Shown one piece after another: positions 37,444-47,136 of a stretch of DNA of 64,000 nt. Made by a program: the position numbers and the translations under genes. Under the pieces are notes generated by a model. It made no database searches and was not told the origin of the DNA. It saw only the letters and a list, made by a program, of their open reading frames with translations. The stretch is taken from assembly GCA_900320185.1 (NCBI GenBank), contig ONRD01000008.1, positions 40,799 to 104,798 on the forward strand, given 5' to 3'. The first letter of the stretch is position 1, and each line of letters opens with the position of its first letter. This stretch comes from an uncultured Bacteroidales bacterium. GTDB taxonomy: Bacteria; Bacteroidota; Bacteroidia; Bacteroidales; UBA932.

Positions 37444-40400
37444 ATGCCTACTTTCAACAATAAGGAAAACAAGGTAAAGAGCAATTTCTCGACGATCAGC
37501 ATCTCGCTCGCATCGCCCGAGGACATCTCCGCAAGGTCTTGCGGTGAAGTCCTCAAGCCGGAGACTGTCAACTACAGGACCTACAAGCCTGAAAGGGACG
37601 GCCTTTTCTGCGAGAAGATCTTCGGTCCTACCAAGGATTACGAGTGCTATTGCGGAAAGTACAAGAGGATCCGCTACCGCGGCATCGTCTGCGACAGGTG
37701 CGGTGTCGAAGTCACCGAGAAGAAGGTCCGCAGGGAAAGGATGGGGCACATCGCCCTCACCGTCCCGGTGGCCCACATCTGGTACTTCAAGTCCGCTCCC
37801 AACAAGATTTCCGCCCTGCTCGGACTCCCTGCCAAGAAACTCGAATCCGTAATCTACTACGAGAAGTACATAGTCGTCAACAGCGGCAAGAGCGATGTCA
37901 AGGAAATGGAACTCCTCTCCGAGGACGAATACCTTGACGTACTCGCCAGGATCCCGGACAACTACAACCTTCCGGACGACGATCCCGACAAGTTCATCGC
38001 CAAGATGGGCGCCGAAGGAATCTACGACCTTCTCAAGAAGACGGATGTCGTGGAGCTTTCAAGGGAACTCCGCCAGAAGATGCTCACGGAATCCTCCCAG
38101 CAGAGGAAGGCCGAAATCCTCAAGAGGCTCGGTGTCGTGAAGTGGTTCCTCGAGTCCAAGGACATCAACCGCCCCGAATGGATGATCATGAAGGTCATTC
38201 CGGTGATTCCGCCGGACCTCAGGCCCTTGGTCCCCCTCGACGGCGGCAGGTTCGCCACCACCGACCTCAATGACCTCTACAGGAGGGTGATCATCAGGAA
38301 CAACCGCCTGAAGAAGCTCATCGAGATCAAGGCTCCCGAAGTGATCCTGAGGAACGAGAAGCGCATGCTCCAGGAAGCCGTGGACTCCCTCTTCGACAAC
38401 TCGAAGAAGTCCAGCGCCGTCAAGAGCGAGTCCAACAGGGCCCTCAAGTCCCTCTCCGACTCACTCAAGGGAAAGCAGGGACGCTTCCGCCAGAACCTCC
38501 TCGGAAAGCGAGTCGACTACTCCGCACGTTCGGTAATCGTAGTCGGTCCTGAACTGAATATGCACGAGTGCGGTCTTCCCAAGTTCATGGCCGCAGAGCT
38601 CTACAAGCCGTTCGTGATCCGCAAGCTCATCGAGCGCGGAATCGTCAAGACGGTCAAGTCCGCAAAGAAGATCGTAGACAGGAAGGATCCTGTAATCTGG
38701 GACATCCTGGAGAACGTCATGAAGGGACATCCCGTCCTCCTCAACCGTGCTCCTACCCTCCACAGGCTCGGTATCCAGGCTTTCCAGCCCAGGATGATCG
38801 AAGGAAAGGCCATCCAGCTGCATCCCCTCGCATGTACGGCGTTCAACGCAGACTTCGACGGTGACCAGATGGCTGTCCACCTCCCGCTGGGCAACGCCGC
38901 GATCATGGAAGCCCAGCTCCTGATGCTCGGTTCCCAGAACATCCTCAACCCCGCCAACGGTACCCCTATCACCGTCCCTTCACAGGACATGGTGCTCGGT
39001 CTTTACTACATAACCAAGATCAGACCCGGCGCCAAGGGAGAGGGAATGACCTTCTACGGCCCGGAAGAGGTTATCGTGGCTTTGAACGAGAAAGCGATAG
39101 ACATGCACGCCAGGATCGGCGTCAGGCTGCCGGTCGACAAGCAGGATCCCGCCAAGGGCGAAGCCATAGTACAGACTTCCGCAGGAAGGATCATCGTCAA
39201 CCAGTATGTCCCTGAAGAAGTTCCGTTCGTGAACGAGGTCCTCGGCAAGAAGGCATTGAGGAAGATCATCACCGAGGTCATCAAGAACACCGGTGTCACC
39301 AGGACTGCCAAGTTCCTCGACGACATCAAGAACCTCGGCTACGACCAGGCCTTCAGGGCCGGCATCTCCTTCAACCTCGGAGACGTTATCATCCCGGCCG
39401 AGAAGGAAGGGCTCATCGAGCAGGGCTACAAGCAGGTGGAAGAAGTCAAGAACAACTATGCGATGGGCTTCATCACCAACAACGAGCGCTACAACAAGGT
39501 GATCGACCTCTGGACCTCCATCGACAACAGGCTGACCGGCATCGTCGAGAAGCAGATCTCCGCCGACCAGCAGGGATTCAACCCCGTGTACATGATGCTG
39601 GACTCCGGAGCCCGTGGTTCCACACAGCAGATCAAGCAGCTCTGCGGAATGCGCGGACTTATGGCGAAGCCCCAGAAGTCCGGTTCGGGCGGAGCCGAGA
39701 TCATCGAGAACCCTATCATCTCCAACCTCAAGGAAGGAATGACGGTGCTCGAGTACTTCATCTCGACCCACGGTGCCCGTAAGGGTCTTGCCGACACCGC
39801 CCTCAAGACCGCCGACGCAGGTTACCTGACCCGCCGTCTCGTGGACGTATCCCACGACGTGATCATCACGGAAGAGGACTGCGGTACCCTCAGGGGCCTG
39901 ATAGCGACGGCCATCAAGAACAAGGACGAGATCGTCGAGTCCCTCGGTGAGAGGATCCTCGGACGTACCTCCGTACATGACATATTCAATCCGCTGACCG
40001 GAGAACTGATCATCAAGGCCGGTGAAGAAATCAGGGAGGCGACCGCCGAACTGATCGACTCCCTGCCCATCGAACAGGTCGAGATCCGTTCCGTCCTCAC
40101 CTGCGAGTCCCGCAAGGGTGTCTGCGCTAAATGCTACGGCAGGAACCTTGCCACCAGCAGGATGGTCGAGAAGGGAGAGGTCGTCGGAGTCATCGCCGCA
40201 CAGTCCATCGGTGAGCCCGGTACTCAGCTTACCCTCCGTACCTTCCACGTGGGAGGTGTGGCGGGAAGCGCCACCGCAGACTCCACCATCGAGTCCAAGT
40301 ACGACGGAAAGCTGGTGTTCGAAGAACTCCGCACGATCCGCAAGGTAGAGGATGACGGAACCGCCAAGGACATCGTCGTCAGCCGTATGACCGAAGTGAG

Positions 40401-41694
40401 CATCATCGACGAGAACACAGGTATCACCTATTCCCACTATGATGTTCCCTACGGTGCGACCCTCTACTTCAAGGACGGAGACAAGATCAAGAAGGGAGAC
40501 CTTCTCTGCGAATGGGATCCGTACAACGCGATTACCATCGTCGAGACCTCCGGAAAGGTCCAGTTCGACAACCTCATCGACGGTGTCAACTTCCGTGAGG
40601 AGGCCGCCGACGAATTCGCCCTCAACAAGGACAAGGTCATCATCGAGTCCAAGGACAGGACAAGGAACCCTTCCCTCGTGATCGTCAACGAAAACGGAGA
40701 CGCTGTCAAACAGTACAACCTCCCTGTGGGCGCCCACGTCATTCCCAACAACGGGGACATGATCAAGATCGGTGACATCATCATCAAGATCCCCCGCGCC
40801 ATCGGAAAGTCGAGCGACATCACCGGCGGTCTGCCCAGGGTTACCGAACTCTTCGAGGCAAGGACTCCTTCGGCTCCCGCCATCCTTTCGGAGATCAACG
40901 GTGAAGTCCTCATGGGCAAGGTCAAGAGAGGAAACCGCGAGATCGTCGTCAAGAACAAGTCCGGCATAGAGAAGCACTATCTCGTACCGCTGACCAAGCA
41001 GATCCTCGTCCAGGAGAACGACTATGTCAAGGCAGGCACCAAACTCTCCGACGGAGGTGTCTCCCCGACCGACATCCTCAACATCCTCGGACCTGTCAAG
41101 GCCCAGGACTACATCGTCAACGAGGTCCAGGCCGTCTATCGTCTGCAGGGCGTGAAGATCAACGACAAGCATTTCGAGATCATCGTCCGCCAGATGATGC
41201 GCAAGGTCCAGATAACGGATCCCGGCGACACCGAATTCCTGCATGAGGAACTCGTCGACAAGTGGGACTTCATGGATGCCAATGACAGCATATTCGGCAA
41301 GTTCTTCGTACTCGATCCCGGCGATTCCCAGAAGTACATGCTCGGCGACATCATCGATGCACGCGACATGAGGAATGAGAATTCGTCACTTGAAAGGCAG
41401 GGACTCAAGATGATGGCTGTCCGCGAGGCGAAGCCCGCAACCGCCAGGCTAGTGCTCCAGGGTATTACCCGTGCTGCCCTGAGGACAAATTCATTCATTT
41501 CCGCCGCCTCTTTCCAGGAGACCACGAAGGTACTCAGCGAAGCTGCCATCAGGGCGCGCGTCGACTACCTCGAGGGCCTGAAAGAGAATGTCATCTGCGG
41601 ACATCTGATTCCTGCCGGTACCGGCCAGAAGGAATTCCAGGACATCGTAGTCGGACGCAAGGATGAATATGAAGCCGAAATGAGCGAGCTCTAG
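37444..41694 (+). CDS. rpoC: RNA polymerase subunit beta'
   Basis: 1416 residues. It contains the N-terminal zinc ribbon ([19 protein letters not shown]), the catalytic Mg2+ loop [12 protein letters not shown] near residue 466, the bridge/trigger regions, and the second zinc cluster formed by [11 protein letters not shown] with an upstream Cys. Length and ends are normal. A strong terminator follows 25 bases after the stop. Confidence 0.98.
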   Translation: MPTFNNKENKVKSNFSTISISLASPEDISARSCGEVLKPETVNYRTYKPERDGLFCEKIFGPTKDYECYCGKYKRIRYRGIVCDRCGVEVTEKKVRRERMGHIALTVPVAHIWYFKSAPNKISALLGLPAKKLESVIYYEKYIVVNSGKSDVKEMELLSEDEYLDVLARIPDNYNLPDDDPDKFIAKMGAEGIYDLLKKTDVVELSRELRQKMLTESSQQRKAEILKRLGVVKWFLESKDINRPEWMIMKVIPVIPPDLRPLVPLDGGRFATTDLNDLYRRVIIRNNRLKKLIEIKAPEVILRNEKRMLQEAVDSLFDNSKKSSAVKSESNRALKSLSDSLKGKQGRFRQNLLGKRVDYSARSVIVVGPELNMHECGLPKFMAAELYKPFVIRKLIERGIVKTVKSAKKIVDRKDPVIWDILENVMKGHPVLLNRAPTLHRLGIQAFQPRMIEGKAIQLHPLACTAFNADFDGDQMAVHLPLGNAAIMEAQLLMLGSQNILNPANGTPITVPSQDMVLGLYYITKIRPGAKGEGMTFYGPEEVIVALNEKAIDMHARIGVRLPVDKQDPAKGEAIVQTSAGRIIVNQYVPEEVPFVNEVLGKKALRKIITEVIKNTGVTRTAKFLDDIKNLGYDQAFRAGISFNLGDVIIPAEKEGLIEQGYKQVEEVKNNYAMGFITNNERYNKVIDLWTSIDNRLTGIVEKQISADQQGFNPVYMMLDSGARGSTQQIKQLCGMRGLMAKPQKSGSGGAEIIENPIISNLKEGMTVLEYFISTHGARKGLADTALKTADAGYLTRRLVDVSHDVIITEEDCGTLRGLIATAIKNKDEIVESLGERILGRTSVHDIFNPLTGELIIKAGEEIREATAELIDSLPIEQVEIRSVLTCESRKGVCAKCYGRNLATSRMVEKGEVVGVIAAQSIGEPGTQLTLRTFHVGGVAGSATADSTIESKYDGKLVFEELRTIRKVEDDGTAKDIVVSRMTEVSIIDENTGITYSHYDVPYGATLYFKDGDKIKKGDLLCEWDPYNAITIVETSGKVQFDNLIDGVNFREEAADEFALNKDKVIIESKDRTRNPSLVIVNENGDAVKQYNLPVGAHVIPNNGDMIKIGDIIIKIPRAIGKSSDITGGLPRVTELFEARTPSAPAILSEINGEVLMGKVKRGNREIVVKNKSGIEKHYLVPLTKQILVQENDYVKAGTKLSDGGVSPTDILNILGPVKAQDYIVNEVQAVYRLQGVKINDKHFEIIVRQMMRKVQITDPGDTEFLHEELVDKWDFMDANDSIFGKFFVLDPGDSQKYMLGDIIDARDMRNENSSLERQGLKMMAVREAKPATARLVLQGITRAALRTNSFISAASFQETTKVLSEAAIRARVDYLEGLKENVICGHLIPAGTGQKEFQDIVVGRKDEYEAEMSEL

Positions 41695-41718
41695 CAGTAT
41701 CTGACTGCTCTGCATGAT

Positions 41719-41766
41719 AAGAGAGGGCTACTGAAAGTCGGAAGACTGACGGTAGCCCTCTCTTTT
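41719..41766 (+). terminator. Terminator of the rpoBC operon
   Basis: AAGAGAGGGCTAC (41719-41731) pairs with GTAGCCCTCTCTT (41752-41764): 13 perfect base pairs with a 20-base loop. T's at 41763-41766 give the U-tract. Confidence 0.9.
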
Positions 41767-42041
41767 ATCGTGTCAGCATTCTTGTGAAGAAACCTTCGAT
41801 TATTCGATTATTCTTCCTACCTTTCGGATAATCAACGGCAAGGATCTCTATTTGGGATGCCGTTCGATGGATTACTAGATTCTCGATATAATGCATTAAA
41901 CAACGGTCCATTAGGTGTAACCATGCTCCCCCCTTCAATTTACACATCTCCGAAGGAACTACTTAAGTATTCCATTAGATATCATACCAATTTTCGCTAT
42001 AATGGAATTACCTATCGTAACAACTAGCAAACTCAAGCATC
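41767..42041. other. AT-rich intergenic region after rpoC
   Basis: About 275 bases, much lower in GC than the flanking genes. No gene is supported; a 60-codon minus-strand frame (41765-41947) has no recognisable family and overlaps the terminator. No TAnnTTTG box is found before the lipoprotein at 42042. It marks the left edge of an AT-rich island. Confidence 0.5.
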
Positions 42042-42554
42042 ATGAAACACCATAAGATTCGTATTCCTTTCATGCCCCTTGTCATACTCTTTTTTATATG
42101 CAGTTGCTCTTCATTAAGGAGATATAACATGAAGAAGGTGATTGAATCGGATATTACAAGGGACCCTAAAATAATTGTATATGAAGAATATCCTTCAAAA
42201 GGAAGGGCTCCGGTCTTTATTAAATTAAAGGAGCGGGGAAATATGGCAGATATTTATTACTCTCATATTCACTACGGTCTATCAGGTGTGTACGAAAAAA
42301 AGGGGGATACACTATTGTTTTATCCGAAAATGGAGTATTATCTCAACAATGGGAATAATATCTATTGTGCCCTTGATTCAACCACCATTCCAACGATATT
42401 AACTATCCCGCATAGCTATCTTTTATTTGATAGCGGAATAATGGATATTACAGATACACGTTTGTTGAAGGATTATTGGGAAGGACTAACAAATGATATT
42501 GTTGAATCAATTACACATCTGGATTCAACCAAATATATTCAAGTATTTCCCTGA
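42042..42554 (+). CDS. Small lipoprotein of unknown function (paralogue 1)
   Basis: 170 residues with a lipoprotein signal ending at Cys20 or Cys22 (FFICSCSS). It is AT-rich and rich in Ile, Tyr and Asp, unlike its GC-rich neighbours. Lines such as IIVYEEYPSKGRAPVFIKL, GDTLLFYPKMEYYL, ALDSTT, GIMDITDTRLL and LDSTKYIQVFP each have a counterpart in the next gene, so the two are duplicates that have diverged. No family is recognised. A role as an immunity or surface protein of an RHS cassette is inferred only from the RHS fragment that follows. Confidence 0.75.
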   Translation: MKHHKIRIPFMPLVILFFICSCSSLRRYNMKKVIESDITRDPKIIVYEEYPSKGRAPVFIKLKERGNMADIYYSHIHYGLSGVYEKKGDTLLFYPKMEYYLNNGNNIYCALDSTTIPTILTIPHSYLLFDSGIMDITDTRLLKDYWEGLTNDIVESITHLDSTKYIQVFP

Positions 42555-42581
42555 CCGGCTTTTAATTAACAATAACGAACC

Positions 42582-43103
42582 ATGACATCCTCTATATTCT
42601 TTCGTTGTATTGTTTTATCTATTATAGCGGTTTCTTTCGGTTGTTCTTCAATCAGAATGACTAGAAACTCTAAGATTTACGAGAAGCGCTTCATGGATAT
42701 GCCGGGGATAGTAATATATGAAGCAATGCCCTTTCCCGGACGTATTCCTGAAACTATCACTATTATTGCCGGCTTGCATATCATAGATTTCTATTATCCT
42801 CAATTCTATGATGGTTTCTTGGGAGACTTCATAAGAGACGTGGATACGATAACCATATATCCTAGATTAAAATATGCTTATCGGGGGAATGAACTCCATT
42901 ATGAAGCCATTGATTCTACAACAGAGATGTCTCTATTTTCTATTCCACAAAAATTTGTAATATATAAAAGTGAAATAATCGATATTACTGATAGAAGTTT
43001 GCTGTTTGAAGGTTCTCCGATAGAGCTAAAAGCCATTGATTCAACTAGATATATAAGAATTTATCCTTATGATCCATATTCTGTCGTATTCATCGAACAG
43101 TAA
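42582..43103 (+). CDS. Small lipoprotein of unknown function (paralogue 2)
   Basis: 173 residues, lipoprotein signal ending at Cys21 (SFGCSS). Homologous to the previous gene: GIVIYEAMPFPGR, DTITIYPRLKYAY, AIDSTTEMS, EIIDITDRSLL, IDSTRYIRIYP. AT-rich composition again suggests recent acquisition. Its stop at 43101-43103 abuts an RHS core fragment read in another frame, so the lipoprotein pair and the RHS piece were probably joined by recombination. The function is unknown. Confidence 0.75.
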   Translation: MTSSIFFRCIVLSIIAVSFGCSSIRMTRNSKIYEKRFMDMPGIVIYEAMPFPGRIPETITIIAGLHIIDFYYPQFYDGFLGDFIRDVDTITIYPRLKYAYRGNELHYEAIDSTTEMSLFSIPQKFVIYKSEIIDITDRSLLFEGSPIELKAIDSTRYIRIYPYDPYSVVFIEQ

Positions 43104-43248
43104 CGCGGCCGTCTCCCTCCGGGACTCATTCACCGGCAAGGAAGACCAGGGGCCGGACTTCTCCGTCCCCTACACCGACTTCGGGGCAAGGCACTACGGC
43201 ACCGCCCTCCAACGCTGGCTCGTCCCCGACCCGCTCGGGGCAGAATAA
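43104..43248 (+). pseudogene. RHS-repeat core fragment
   Basis: The frame reads AAVSLRDSFTGKEDQGPDF, then SVPYTDFGARHYG, TALQRWLVPDPLGAE and a stop at 43246-43248. FTGKE.D and DFGARxY...xRWxxxDPL are the hallmark of the RHS-associated core of polymorphic toxins. Only about 47 codons remain, with no start. GC content jumps sharply from the lipoproteins to this piece. It ends seven bases before the folD stop. Confidence 0.85.
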
Positions 43249-43254
43249 GTGACT

Positions 43255-44106
43255 TTACATCTTTGCCAGGAAACACTTTATGGTGTTCTCCATAAGGCAG
43301 CAGATGGTCATTGGGCCGACTCCGCCCGGGACGGGTGTTATCACCGAGGCTTTCGCAGCGACCGAATCGAAATCGACGTCCCCGCAGAGTTTTCCTTCCT
43401 CGTCACGGTCCATTCCCACATCCATGACAACAGCGCCTTCCTTGACCATGTCTCCGGTTACGAACTTTGCCTTACCGATCGCAACCACAAGGATGTCAGC
43501 CTGCCTGGTAAAGTTTGCCAGGTCCGCTGTCCGTGAATGACATATGGTCACCGTGGCATTCCTGTCCAGAAGCAGTTTGGCCATGGGCAGTCCGACTATC
43601 TGGCTCCTGCCTATGACGACGGCATTCTTCCCGGCAATCTGGCAGCCAGCTTCTTCCAGAAGGTGTATGATCCCCATAGGGGTACAAGGAACGACACAGG
43701 AAGAATTCGGCCTCTTCTGCCAAAGGGCGGCAGTGTTGAGAGGATGGAAGCCGTCCACATCCTTCTCAAGTGCGATGGCTTCTATGACCCTGGGCTCGCT
43801 GATCTGCTTGGGGAGGGGCAGCTGGACGAGTATTCCGTCCACGGAATCGTCGGCGTTCAACTCGGCTATCCTGTCGAGAAGCTCCGACTCGGGAGTGTCG
43901 GCCGGCAAGCGGACCGTAGTGTTCTTGATACCCACGGCATCGCAGGCCCTTGCCTTGTTCCTTACGTATGTCTGGCTGCCCGGATCATCACCTACCAGTA
44001 TCACCACCAGGTGAGGAACCCTTCCGTATTTGGCAGGAAAACCTGCCACCTGCTCCGCCATCTGCGCCTTCAGTTTGGCAGAAAGGTCTTTGCCACTTAT
44101 AATCAT
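43255..44106 (-). CDS. folD: Methylenetetrahydrofolate dehydrogenase/cyclohydrolase
   Basis: 283 residues. Catalytic Tyr47 and Lys51 lie in SQTYVRNKARACDAVGI; the NADP-binding loop is GRSQIVGLPMAKLL; the C-terminus has MDVGMDR and TPVPGGVGPMT. FolD makes 10-formyl-THF, the formyl donor used by PurH two genes upstream, and it lies 54 bases after purD on the same strand. Confidence 0.96.
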   Translation of the reverse strand: MIISGKDLSAKLKAQMAEQVAGFPAKYGRVPHLVVILVGDDPGSQTYVRNKARACDAVGIKNTTVRLPADTPESELLDRIAELNADDSVDGILVQLPLPKQISEPRVIEAIALEKDVDGFHPLNTAALWQKRPNSSCVVPCTPMGIIHLLEEAGCQIAGKNAVVIGRSQIVGLPMAKLLLDRNATVTICHSRTADLANFTRQADILVVAIGKAKFVTGDMVKEGAVVMDVGMDRDEEGKLCGDVDFDSVAAKASVITPVPGGVGPMTICCLMENTIKCFLAKM

Positions 44107-44160
44107 GTCAGTAAAGTTTGTACTTGATATTCAATCACAGTGTCGAGCGAATTCCTCATG

Positions 44161-45594
44161 TCAAATCACCCAGTGTCCGATGTCCCGGCGGTAGAAGAGG
44201 TTGTCGCAGTGGATTCTTTCCACCGCAGCAAGCGCCCTGTCCCTTGCATCACGGAGATCGTCTCCGGAGGCCACGACCATGAGGACCCTGCCGCCTGAAG
44301 TAACTAAACTTTCCACCCCGGCCGGGTCAGCTGTCTTCCTGGTCCCCATATGATAGATCTTGACCAGAGGGTCTGAAAGAGCATCCTCCAGACCTGTGAT
44401 CGGGAATCCCTTGTCATAGGAGCCAGGATACCCCTTGGAGGCCATGACGAAGCCAATGACCGGTTTATCCGACCACTTCAGTTCAGGCATAAGGGCGGAA
44501 GCCGGAACGGTCAAACCTTCCATTGCGACAGTCCCTTCCGGGAGCTCGGGGACGGAGCCACCCTCGGCAATTGCACAGAAGACTTCGAAGATATCCGTTT
44601 CCAGTCTCGGCAGGACCACCTCCGTCTCCGGATCTCCGAAACGGCAGTTGAACTCCACAACCTTGATTCCCTGGGGAGTCTTCATGAGTCCGCCGTACAG
44701 TACCCCCTTGAAAGGGCAACCCTCCGCAACCATCCCGGCGGCAACCGGCTTCATGATATGTTCAAGGGCATATTCATAATCCTCGGGAGTGATGAACGGG
44801 AGCGGGGAATATGCTCCCATCCCGCCCGTGTTGGGCCCCTTGTCGCCTTCATAAGCCCTCTTGTGGTCCTGCGACAGGACCATCGGGAAGACCTCTTCCC
44901 CGCAGACGAAGCAGAGGAACGAGAATTCGGGGCCGGTCATGTATTCCTCGACAACGACCTTCCCATGCCCGAACTTGTCGTCCAACAGCATGTCTTTCAA
45001 GGCAGCAAGCGCATCTTCGGGATTCTCGGCGATCACCACTCCCTTCCCCGCAGCCAGTCCGTCGTATTTAAGGACTACGGGGAAGGAGCCCGCCCGGACA
45101 TATTCGAGAGCCTTGTCGTAGTCCTCGAAAGTCCGGTACGCCGCAGTCGGGACAGAATACTTTTCCATGAGCCGCTTGGCGAAATCCTTGCTTGACTCGA
45201 TGGTCGCAGCCGCCTTGGTGGGGCCGAAAACCAGATGGCCGGCGGCAGTGAAGACATCCTCGATTCCCAACGACAAAGAAGCCTCGGGACCGACTACAGT
45301 CAGGTCTATCCCCTTTTCATCGACGAACTCAAGGAGCTTGTCGACCTGCGTGTCCTTGATAGGGACACATTCGGCCTGCAAAGCGATTCCGGCGTTGCCG
45401 GGAGCGCAGTAGATCTTCCCGACATGGCTGGACCTGGACAGGGCGTCCACAATGGCATGCTCCCGCCCGCCGCCTCCGACTACGAGCACTTTGGCGTAAT
45501 GTATGGCCGACATCCTGCGACGGAAATCCTCAAAGGCTTCCTTGTCGGTCTCGATGTTGTTGTGTTTCCAAGGTAACAATGAACTGACTCCCAT
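44161..45594 (-). CDS. purD: Phosphoribosylamine-glycine ligase
   Basis: 477 residues as called from the ATG at 45594, three bases after the purH stop. The usual PurD start (KVLVVGGGGREHAI) begins about 33 residues in, so the first 27 or so residues (from MGVSSLLPWKHNNIETDK) are an extension; an internal ATG at 45513 (MSAIHYAKVLVVGG) is an alternative. ATP-grasp features follow: VVLKYDGLAAGKGVVIA, GPNTGGMGAYSP, VEFNCRFGDPETEVV. The enzyme joins glycine to phosphoribosylamine in purine synthesis. Confidence 0.93.
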   Translation of the reverse strand: MGVSSLLPWKHNNIETDKEAFEDFRRRMSAIHYAKVLVVGGGGREHAIVDALSRSSHVGKIYCAPGNAGIALQAECVPIKDTQVDKLLEFVDEKGIDLTVVGPEASLSLGIEDVFTAAGHLVFGPTKAAATIESSKDFAKRLMEKYSVPTAAYRTFEDYDKALEYVRAGSFPVVLKYDGLAAGKGVVIAENPEDALAALKDMLLDDKFGHGKVVVEEYMTGPEFSFLCFVCGEEVFPMVLSQDHKRAYEGDKGPNTGGMGAYSPLPFITPEDYEYALEHIMKPVAAGMVAEGCPFKGVLYGGLMKTPQGIKVVEFNCRFGDPETEVVLPRLETDIFEVFCAIAEGGSVPELPEGTVAMEGLTVPASALMPELKWSDKPVIGFVMASKGYPGSYDKGFPITGLEDALSDPLVKIYHMGTRKTADPAGVESLVTSGGRVLMVVASGDDLRDARDRALAAVERIHCDNLFYRRDIGHWVI

Positions 45595-45597
45595 ATC

Positions 45598-47136
45598 CTA
45601 ATGCTTGAAATGTCTTTCTCCTGTAAACAGCATGGCAATACCCAGCTCATTGCATTTGCGGATCGAGTCCTCGTCCCTGATGGAGCCCCCCGGCTGCACT
45701 ATCGCCGTGACGCCGTAACTTGCGGCCAGGGTGACACAGTCGTCGAAGGGGAAGAAGGCATCGGATGCAAGCACGCAACCTGTCTGCGAGGTTCCGAGGG
45801 TCGCGGCTGCCTCCTTCAAGGCAATCTCCGCCGAACCGACACGGTTCATCTGGCCGGCTCCGACCCCGTAGAGCATCCTGTCCTTGCCGACGGCGATGGC
45901 ATTCGATTTCACGTGCTTCACTATCTTCCACACGAATTCAAGGTCCTTCATCTGCTCCTCCGTAGGGCGGTTCTCCGTCACTGCCTGACCTGCCTCCAGG
46001 CTGCAAGTCTTGAGGTCCTGGTCCTGTACGAGCAGGCCGCCATTCACCGAGACACATGACTTCTGGCCGTCCACGCTTCCTTCCATGTCCACCTCGAGGA
46101 CACGGAGATTCTTCTTAGAGCAAAGAATTTCCAAGGCTCCGGCCGTAAAGGAAGGCGCCATGACTATCTCCAGGAATATCGGCTTGAGGAGCCCTGCGAC
46201 TTCGGCGTCGACTTCACGGTTGAAGGCGACTATGCCTCCGAAGATGGAGGTCTTGTCTCCCTCATAGACTTTCTTCCAGGCATCCGCAGCATCCTTCCCG
46301 ACGGCTGCCCCGCAGGGATTCATGTGCTTGAGCCCCACGGCGAAAGGCTCGTCCGGGAATTCGCGCACTATGTTCAGGGCCGCATTGGCATCCTGGATGT
46401 TGTTGTACGAGAGTTCCTTCCCGTTCAACTGCCTGGCTCCGGCCAGTGAATATGGAACCTTCTCCAATGTTTTGTAGAACTTCGCAGCCTGGTGAGGGTT
46501 CTCCCCGTAGCGGAGTTCCTGGCAGATGTCATATTCGAGGAAAAGTTTCTCGGGAAGGCCGGCACGGGAGCGCATCCATGAAGAGATGGCCATGTCATAC
46601 TCGGCGGTGTGGGTGTAGGCCTTTGCAGAAAGCTTCAGGCGTGTCTGCGGCGAGGTCTTTCCCTCGCTTTTCAGTTCGTCGATGACGACCTGGTAATCAT
46701 CGGGATCGACGACGATCGTTACGCTCTGCCAGTTCTTGGCGGCACTGCGGACCATTGAAGGCCCTCCGATGTCGATATGCTCTATGGCGTCCTCCATCGT
46801 CACGTCCTTCTTCGCTATCGTCTCCCTGAAAGGATAGAGGTTGACGCACACGAGGTCGATTGTCCCTATCCCGTTCGCCTCCAGCTGGGCCATATGCTCG
46901 GGGATGTCCCTCCGTGCCAGCAGCGCACCATGGATCTTCGGGTGGAGGGTCTTCACCCTTCCGTCGCAGATTTCCGGGAAACCTGTCACGTCACTAACGC
47001 TGGTGACCGGTACGCCGGCCTCTTTCAACATTCTCATCGTGCCGCTCGTGGAAAGGATCTCCCAGCCCAGGGCGACCAGCTCACGGGCGAATCCGACAAC
47101 GCCCGTCTTGTCACTTACCGAAATTAGAGCTCGCAT
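45598..47136 (-). CDS. purH: AICAR transformylase / IMP cyclohydrolase
   Basis: 512 residues. The N-terminal cyclohydrolase (MGS-like) domain has ISVSDKTG, STSGTMRMLKEAG and GRVKTLHPKIHGALL. The transformylase half has ELRYGENPHQAA, NGKELSYNNIQDANAA, LKHMNPCGAA and ASDAFFPFDDC. The start overlaps the GH92 stop region by 13 bases, and purD follows three bases after its stop. Confidence 0.97.
   Translation of the reverse strand: MRALISVSDKTGVVGFARELVALGWEILSTSGTMRMLKEAGVPVTSVSDVTGFPEICDGRVKTLHPKIHGALLARRDIPEHMAQLEANGIGTIDLVCVNLYPFRETIAKKDVTMEDAIEHIDIGGPSMVRSAAKNWQSVTIVVDPDDYQVVIDELKSEGKTSPQTRLKLSAKAYTHTAEYDMAISSWMRSRAGLPEKLFLEYDICQELRYGENPHQAAKFYKTLEKVPYSLAGARQLNGKELSYNNIQDANAALNIVREFPDEPFAVGLKHMNPCGAAVGKDAADAWKKVYEGDKTSIFGGIVAFNREVDAEVAGLLKPIFLEIVMAPSFTAGALEILCSKKNLRVLEVDMEGSVDGQKSCVSVNGGLLVQDQDLKTCSLEAGQAVTENRPTEEQMKDLEFVWKIVKHVKSNAIAVGKDRMLYGVGAGQMNRVGSAEIALKEAAATLGTSQTGCVLASDAFFPFDDCVTLAASYGVTAIVQPGGSIRDEDSIRKCNELGIAMLFTGERHFKH

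Noticed and set aside
38980-41244. 754-codon minus-strand frame opposite rpoC
   Set aside because: It is antisense to an unmistakable rpoC and has the Val/Asp/Leu/Gly-rich composition produced by reading a GC-rich gene backwards.
41765-41947. 60-codon minus-strand frame after rpoC
   Set aside because: It overlaps the rpoC terminator, has no recognisable family and lies in AT-rich sequence where chance frames are less telling; no promoter box was seen.
41990-42010. E. coli-like TATAAT sequence before the first lipoprotein
   Set aside because: Bacteroidota sigma factors use TAnnTTTG, and AT-rich DNA yields such hexamers by chance.
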